Assembly: GCA_963422465.1 (NCBI GenBank)
Contig: OY730169.1
Span: forward strand, 806,001 to 870,000
DNA length: 64,000 nucleotides
Reading direction: 5' to 3'
Source of the DNA: Lichina pygmaea
Taxonomy: Eukaryota > Ascomycota > Lichinomycetes > Lichinales > Lichinaceae
Shown here: one piece after another, positions 58,801-64,000 of the stretch
Numbering within the stretch: position 1 is the first letter of the stretch
Layout of the letters: each line of letters begins with the position of its first letter
Notes under the pieces: model-generated
Told to the model about the DNA's origin: nothing
Databases searched by the model: none
Seen by the model: the letters and a program-made list of their open reading frames with translations, nothing else
Translations under genes and position numbers: made by a program

Positions 58801-59729
58801 CTATCTCTCCTAAGTGGAAATTCACTTGGTTAAGTGAAATAACTACTAACCAGGCTAGTTCAAAGAAAGAACTACAAAAGCTCTTTACTAAAGAGTGGGA
58901 AGACCAATGGGAAGAGAAGAAAAGAAGAAGCTATCCAGGCTGGCAGACTTTCTGTCAAAAGCCACACAAAAACAATCTGAAGCTCTACAAAGAGTTACAG
59001 AAAGCTGAGGCAAGTCTGCTACTGCAAATCAGGACTGGAAGAATTGGTCTGGCAAGTTTTCTTTTCAGAGCTGGAGTTCCTGACTTCCCTACCCCACTAT
59101 GTGTGTGTGGCCAAGCAGAAGAAACTGCAAAACATATCACCTCTTCATGCTCTCTTTATTCAAGACAAAGACAACAAGTCTCTTTTAATCCCCAAGACTT
59201 CACCACTATTATTTCAAACCCAGAGCTACTACAGAAGTTCTTGTACTGGTTTATGTCTTTGAAAAGACTAAACCAGTTTAATCTAGCTTTCAAACTCCAC
59301 TATTCCCAATCCAATACCTAGATTCTCTTCTCTTACCAGAAACTTCAAGATTTCTTTTGTTACATTCCCTAGTCACACCCTGCCTTCAGTTTTTATCCCT
59401 TCAAAGGTTTTCTGAAGGAGTTCACTATTAGCTAGAAGATCTGCATGGCTGTAAAGCTACTACCAGTGTAAGAATCAAATAAAAAAATAAAAATAAAAAT
59501 AAAAATGGAAGTACATACCTTGGGGGCTTGTGATTGGTGAACAGAGTCCAGCACACTTGTACTTGTGTGCCTGAGCTAGTAGCTAGCAAGACACAGTGGC
59601 ACAAGAGCTGTAGCTAGCAAGAACACTAGTCTCAGAAGGGGAGTGATGTCAGAAGGTAGTTGCCTGACTGGGCACTTAGTTATAGTTGCCTCTGACTAAG
59701 CAGGTGAGTGCAGCCACACTTATCTATCA
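55807..59729. mobile_element. TRIM-like miniature LTR element, split by a LINE
   Basis: Two direct 69-bp repeats (55807-55875 and 59661-59729) begin TGCCTGAC and end CTATCA. The outer flanks are CTAGT at 55802-55806 and 59730-59734. Without the LINE at 56115-59504 and its duplicated target, the element is only about 520 bp and has no coding part. This fits a terminal-repeat retrotransposon in miniature, an LTR element moved by another element's proteins. A purine-rich stretch precedes the right repeat. The repeats differ at several sites, so it is moderately old. Confidence 0.75.
56115..59504 (+). mobile_element. LINE-3: non-LTR retrotransposon, 5' truncated, nearly whole ORF2
   Basis: Flanked by ATGGAAGTACATA at 56102-56114 and 59505-59517, with an AAATAAAAAT tail at about 59479-59504. 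ORF2 holds an AP endonuclease (IIALQEPWKNP, LTDSNLHHPDW, FFHGSDHRPVLTCLD), a reverse transcriptase (GGRDKLPNGFL, MGFRKGRSTEAALF, LSPILFLFYIS, GFADDTNLLAF) and a terminal zinc knuckle (CVCGQAEETAKHITSSC), stopping at 59319-59321. Compared with LINE-4, one A is missing in the A run at about 57793-57796, which shifts the frame; otherwise ORF2 is open from 56115 to the stop. ORF1 and the first residues of the endonuclease are absent. Few changes and an intact target duplication indicate a young insertion. Confidence 0.92.
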
Positions 59730-59734
59730 CTAGT

Positions 59735-60117
59735 CTCCACTGTCTTCTGTTGATTCTGCAGGATCCGCCTCATGCCTTCTAGAGTCTTCTATAAGCTCCA
59801 AGGCAAACATATAGATGATTAGCTAGTTCCCTCTAATCAATCTATCAGTTGTGACACTCATCTTCTTCTCCTACTACTTGCTGTAGCATTCACAGTCAAA
59901 CATTCACAACTGTAGTCCACTGCCACTCTTACCACATGGATTCTCTGCCAGTGTTCTTTCCCAGTTCTCCTGGACTTAGGAGTAGCTGGAAGCTGGCTGC
60001 TAAGTAGCCACCCCCCCCTATATTCAACAGTGACTTGACAGGATAGTGCTGGTGAGGCACTGCAGGGAGAGAGTTTTTACTTGTTTCAAGTTTTCCTAGT
60101 CTAGTTATATAGAAGAC
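59735..60117. other. Probable LINE relic, no open frame
   Basis: CpG-poor DNA to the right of the TRIM-like element. It should be the continuation of the older LINE relic ending at 55806; no reading frame longer than about 60 codons remains. Confidence 0.4.
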
Positions 60118-60492
60118 TGTTAAAGGCCGGGCCGGGTTCACACAGAAATCGGTACGGTCTGTTGCTTCGCAGGGCGGATTCTAGACAGGGACTCGATAGG
60201 TGAATAGACAGGTGGGTAGCTCTCCCTGTACTATTGTTCTAATACGATGTTCAGCCTGGAGAGCTAATCCCTCTAGGCTTTTGGGGCGGTCTTTATACAG
60301 ATGCCCAAGGGGGGGGTCTTCCTTGAGGGGTATCGTCCCTTCGCGTGGTCGAGCTCCTCGCTTAGCTCCTGCTCGTCCTCTGGTCGAGCTCCTCGCTTAG
60401 CTCCTGCTCGTCCTCCGGTCGGTCGGACGTTGTTCCGTGTGACTAACACACCTCCCTCGCTTACCTAGGCTGTTCCGGCCTAGGCCTTAACA
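60118..60492. mobile_element. Solo LTR of a further LTR-retrotransposon family
   Basis: The 375-bp unit begins TGTTAAAGGCC and ends GGCCTTAACA, and is flanked by AAGAC at 60113-60117 and 60493-60497. Unlike its surroundings it is CpG-rich. A tandem pair of about 36 bp (GGTCGAGCTCCTCGCTTAGC start) lies near 60347-60417. It is the product of recombination between the two LTRs of a lost element. Confidence 0.85.
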
Positions 60493-60497
60493 AAGAC

Positions 60498-60665
60498 CCA
60501 GCATAGTCTAGTTACACTAGCACTAGAATAGTGTAGGAATTCAATCAATCAATCAATCAATCAAAACCCCGGTCTCAGTTTTTATTCCTTGAAAGGTTTT
60601 CCAAGAAAAGAAGTATGTACTTAGAAGTTCTGCATGACTCACCAGGTAAATCAGAGTACCAAACA
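60498..60665 (+). mobile_element. LINE 3' tail fragments
   Basis: A TCAA/CAAT microsatellite (about 60538-60563) resembles the tail of a LINE. It is followed by a piece similar to the 3' untranslated end of the LINEs above (CAGTTTTTATTCCTTGAAAG), at 60576-60665. Confidence 0.55.
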
Positions 60666-60729
60666 GCTTATTGCCCAACAGCTGGCCCTTGGTCTGTGTC
60701 ATCATGTATGTATGTACACTGACCAACAT

Positions 60730-61683
60730 CTATTTTCTATTGTAAGCGAAATCTGTGCTATTTGCGAACGTCTCAACTAATGGCCTCAACTCCTCCAACA
60801 CCTCGATCTTGGCTGTCAAGGCTTTGAATGAGTCGCTTCCAAGGGGAACTCTCAAAGCCTTTCCGTAGCCTTTTCCTGTCAAGTCCTTGGCCAGTCCGGT
60901 GCCGTCGACAAGCTCAACGATCCGCTTGGCAGCCTGGACCGGATCGCCCGGCTGCTTACCAGCCAGATCTTGCAAGAACGACACGGTGGCATCGACGGCG
61001 CCTCCTACGTAAGCCTCTCCCATGCCAGCCGTGGGCTTTTGGAAGCTGTGGAGAAAGTTTGTCCGGAAGATGCCGAGGTTGATCAGCACGACGCGGATCC
61101 CCGCCGGTCCCACGTCCATAGCGAGAGCCTCTGACAGGCCGTCGACGGCCAGCTTGGATGCCGAGTAGGCCGTGCAGGAGGCAAACGGGGCGAGACTGAC
61201 AAGGCTACCGATATTGACCACGGTAGCGCCTCCTTGCGGCCCGAGGGAGCGGAAGTGCGGCAGCACGCCCTTGATGCATCGCATCGTGCCCAGTGTGTTG
61301 GTGTCCATCTGTGCCGTGAATTCATCTTCACTACGGTACCCCCCAAGGTCTGTCAGAGGCCAACAAAGTTATTTTTAGAAAGAAGGGTGAACCAGCCTCA
61401 TGTCCTCCAGGCTTCCCATGAGACCGTAGCCAGCGTTGTTGACCAGCACATTGATCCCCTTCTCCTGGACCACTGTGGCCACACGTTCTTTGGTATCGGG
61501 ACACGTCACGTCTAGCTGGATCCAGCTGCCACCCAGGAATTCAACCTCGGGATGGTCGTGCGCCGCAGAGACCGGGTTGCGCGCTGTGGCGACGACAGAA
61601 TGACCGGACCTCAGAGCCTCCGTAGCCAGTTGAAGGCCGAGTCCCGAGGACGCTCCCGTGATGAGAAGAGAATATTTTGCCAT
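60730..61683 (-). CDS. Short-chain dehydrogenase/reductase
   Basis: Exon 1 61683-61397 and exon 2 61330-60730 give 295 aa. Classical SDR features are present: the nucleotide-binding TGASSGLG near the N terminus, NNAGYG, a Ser in VVNIGSLVSL and the catalytic YSASK. The conserved join EDMSEDEFTAQMDTNTLG needs a splice with a GC donor (AG then GCTGGT) and acceptor CCGTAG, a 66-nt intron; the nearby GT donors do not keep the frame. Either the intron is of the GC-AG type or the model is imperfect. The substrate is unknown. It is divergent from the reductase at 62076, which suggests a shared pathway. Confidence 0.85.
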
Positions 61684-62075
61684 GATAGATGGATTCGAGT
61701 GAAGGATGTTCCGGGAGTCAGGAATCCGAAAACGAGCCCGGCGAAACCCTCTGATCTAATAAGCTGTGCCTGCAGTGGGCTCAACGGTGCTCAGCTCAGC
61801 CTGTCGGGATCACGCCAACACACCAGTGCAGAGGGCGGGGATGTGTCAGCGGACTGTATGCTTACGGTAGTGCTTCCGTAGTAGGTGCATCTCCCATCCG
61901 ACAGCCACACCTAAGCGTAAACGTAGGCGCTTGATGGTTCTACACATACAGTAAGTCTCTTGGATTCCCGTCGCTCCCCCGCCCACCCCACCTGTACCTC
62001 GTACGTACAGGACTGGTCATCATCATCATCCCCCCACGGCTGCCTCACACCAGATCTGAAAAAAGCCCCTTCCCG
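61684..62075. promoter_or_regulatory. Divergent promoter region, SDR and thioester-reductase-like gene
   Basis: About 390 bp lie between two divergent starts. No factor site was identified with confidence. Confidence 0.5.
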
Positions 62076-63425
62076 ATGCCGGCCATCACCGTCACCGCCG
62101 AGGCCGATGGTGCCATGACCGTTCTTCTCACAGGAAGCACCGGCTCTCTGGGCTCATACCTGCTGGACTCGCTCGTTCGCCAGCAGCACGTACGGAAGAT
62201 CTACTGTCTCAACCGCGCCGAGGACGGCCTTGCGAGGCAGAAGATGGCGAGCGACGACCGACGGCTGGACACGACCGCTTGGGGCGAGGAGAGGGTCGAG
62301 TTTCTCCACGTTGACCTGTCGCTGCCGATATTTGGGCTGAGCAGGAAGAAGTACGACCAACTGCTCCAAGAGAGCACCCACATCATCCGTGAGTCTGGGT
62401 CCCCGTTCCTCTGTCCTTGTCTCTCGCGACTGACCACTCACCACACCACGCAGACAACCAGTGGCCAGTTAACTTCAACTGGGACCTCTCCTCGTTCGAG
62501 CCTTCCATACGCGGCGTCCGGCATCTGCTGGACTTCTGCGTCGACTCGCCACAGTGCGTCGAGTTCCTGTTCGTGTCCACGATCGGAACAGTCAGCGAGG
62601 TGGCAACGGAGCCGGTGGCCGAGAGCGCCAACCACGAGCTATCGCCGCGGCTCGGGGGCTACAGCGCGTCCAAGCTCATATGTGAGCTCATCATCGAGGA
62701 GCACGTCAAGTCCACCGCCGGCCAGCAGCGAGCGGCCATCTGCCGGGTCGGACAGATCGCCGGACCGGCGCTGACGAGCGTTGGTATGTGGAACAAGCAG
62801 GAGTGGCTGCCTACGGTGCGTTTCTCTCCTCGTTGGCTACCGTCTACCGTCGCGGTGGTGCGTACCGGACAGCTGACGAGATGTTACGCTGTGACAGATC
62901 GTCGCGAGCTCGAAGCGCATGGGCCTGCTGCCATCCAGTCTTGGATCCTTGGATGTGGTCAACTGGGTTCCGGTGGATCTTCTGTCCGACATCATCTTGG
63001 AGCTTGCCCGTGTCGTCGTGCATCCTGATAGGCCTTCTGGCCAGAGCGGCTCGGCAGAGGTTGCCATATACCACGCCGTGAATCCGCATGGCGTCAGATG
63101 GGCAACGCTAGCCCCCACCGTCGCGGATATCATAGGTATCGAGCCCGACAACATCGTGTCCTGGAGCCAGTGGGTGGATGCGTTGCGACTCTCAGGGCAA
63201 GAGAAGGCGAGACCGGAGACGAACCCGGGCCTCAAGCTGCTGGACTTCTTCGAGTCGCTCGGCGGCGCAGGCCGACAGGGCGAAAAGCAGAATGGCAGCG
63301 GCGCCCCGGCGATGATGCCTCTGCTGGCGACCGAAATTTCTGCGGCCAGGAGCAAGACTCTGGCGTCGCTAAAAGCTGTAGGAACAGAGTGGATGGCCTT
63401 GTGGGTCAGGCAGATGGGGGTTTGA
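62076..63425 (+). CDS. Free-standing thioester-reductase-like NAD(P)-binding protein
   Basis: Exons 62076-62388, 62454-62815 and 62898-63425 (introns 65 and 82 nt, GTGAGT and GTGCGT donors) give 400 aa. The protein has the extended-SDR Rossmann start TVLLTGSTGSLGSYLLDSL, then VEFLHVDLSLPIFGLS, HNQWPVNFNWDLSSFEPSI, FLFVSTIGTVSEV, the catalytic-type YSASK in LGGYSASKLICELII, and ICRVGQIAGP. This is the reductase (R) domain normally found at the end of fungal NRPS-like adenylate-forming reductases, where it releases a carrier-bound acyl chain as aldehyde or alcohol. No adenylation or carrier domain precedes it; the protein starts about 14 residues before the Rossmann strand. It may act on a substrate from another protein or be a remnant of a larger enzyme. 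Confidence 0.87.
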
Positions 63426-64000
63426 AGGTGCCTGCGACCAGTACTCCGTATTAGTCACGAGGACGCTAAGCACAGTGGCCAGTAATATCCACATACGACA
63501 AGCTGACTACAGTATGGCTACACTGAACTATGACGGGGCTTACTACGAGGAGACACCGGACAACTGCCTAAGTTTTAGTCCCTGGTTCAATAAGAATCCC
63601 GCGTAGCTAGGAAGCGAAATCACTTTCGTGCGTCTACGGAGCAACTTTTTTCCGCTCCGAGGGCTGTCTAGTGTTCCACCCCCGAACAGTACGTACGTAA
63701 CCTACGGAGTACATACTGTACTTCGTACGTACTGCAACAAGTCCTGGTGGCTCTGCACCAGGCTGCGTGGGCCGAAGCTATTAGTCCAGGTAGCGAGGCA
63801 GACCAGGGCAGAAAAATTTCAAGTTAAACCTGACCTGAAAATTGCTTCTTCTCAGCAGTTTCAGCCGCTTAGTCTCTAAGTACGTTACGTACTTCCATAC
63901 CGGTGCGGGAGTACTCTGGAAGAAATCATTCACCAGGCCTTTTTAATGTTTTCACATTTTGTTTACCCAGTTGCTTGTACTCCACTGGGACCTCAGCCCT
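63426..64000. other. Intergenic, no gene recognised
   Basis: It contains TACGGAGTAC-type palindromes near 63439 and 63703 and an imperfect inverted repeat of CAGTACGTACG (63688-63735). No gene. Confidence 0.5.

Noticed and set aside
60118-60492. Tandem TCGAGCTCCTCGC repeats read as a gene (66-codon frame)
   Set aside because: They lie wholly inside a solo LTR.
63580-63620. tRNA-like GGTTCAA motif
   Set aside because: No matching acceptor, D or anticodon stems could be drawn.

Overview
The window is nuclear DNA of a filamentous ascomycete, most likely a member of the Pezizomycotina (Sordariomycetes, perhaps Hypocreales). The host genes carry short introns (47 to about 245 nt) with GT..AG ends and CTGAC-type branch sites. 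The proteins are typical of moulds, and the GC-rich genes alternate with long intergenic stretches. No rRNA, tRNA or CRISPR array was recognised.

Region 1 (1-34 kb) is host DNA. In order: RMD5/GID2 ubiquitin ligase subunit (-), an STB6-like protein (+), the mitochondrial carrier TIM10 (-), mitochondrial lysyl-tRNA synthetase (+), a long gene-poor stretch with one tentative four-exon gene, and two small paralogous Tyr/Ser/Asn/Gly-rich genes (both -, 4 kb apart) whose first three exons have identical lengths. Then come a membrane/coiled-coil protein (-) divergent from mitochondrial threonyl-tRNA synthetase (+), an INO4-like bHLH factor (+), a truncated LINE, a Maf-type nucleotide pyrophosphatase (-) and a large DDX60-like Ski2-type helicase (+). 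Three products (TIM10 and two tRNA synthetases) serve the mitochondrion. RMD5, STB6-like and INO4 are regulators; Maf is nucleotide housekeeping.

Region 2 (34-60.7 kb) is a transposon nest. Two Ty3-type LTR elements of one family (E1 +, E2 -, 274-bp LTRs, each 5324 bp once a nested insert is discounted) sit in LINE sequence. Their flanking 5-bp repeats are exchanged (CACAT on one side, ACCAA on the other), the mark of an inversion by recombination between two inverted copies. A third LTR element (E3, 599-bp LTRs, chromodomain integrase) lies inside an LTR of E2. To the right, an LTR miniature (69-bp ends) sits in a LINE relic and is itself split by a 5'-truncated LINE; another LINE fragment with a 12-bp target duplication and a solo LTR complete the nest. 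All three long LTR elements are broken. The LINEs are strikingly poor in CpG.

Region 3 (60.7-64 kb) holds a divergent pair of metabolic genes: a short-chain dehydrogenase (-) and a free-standing thioester-reductase-type NAD(P)-binding protein (+), with about 390 bp between their starts. This looks like a small accessory-metabolism locus at the edge of the repeat island.
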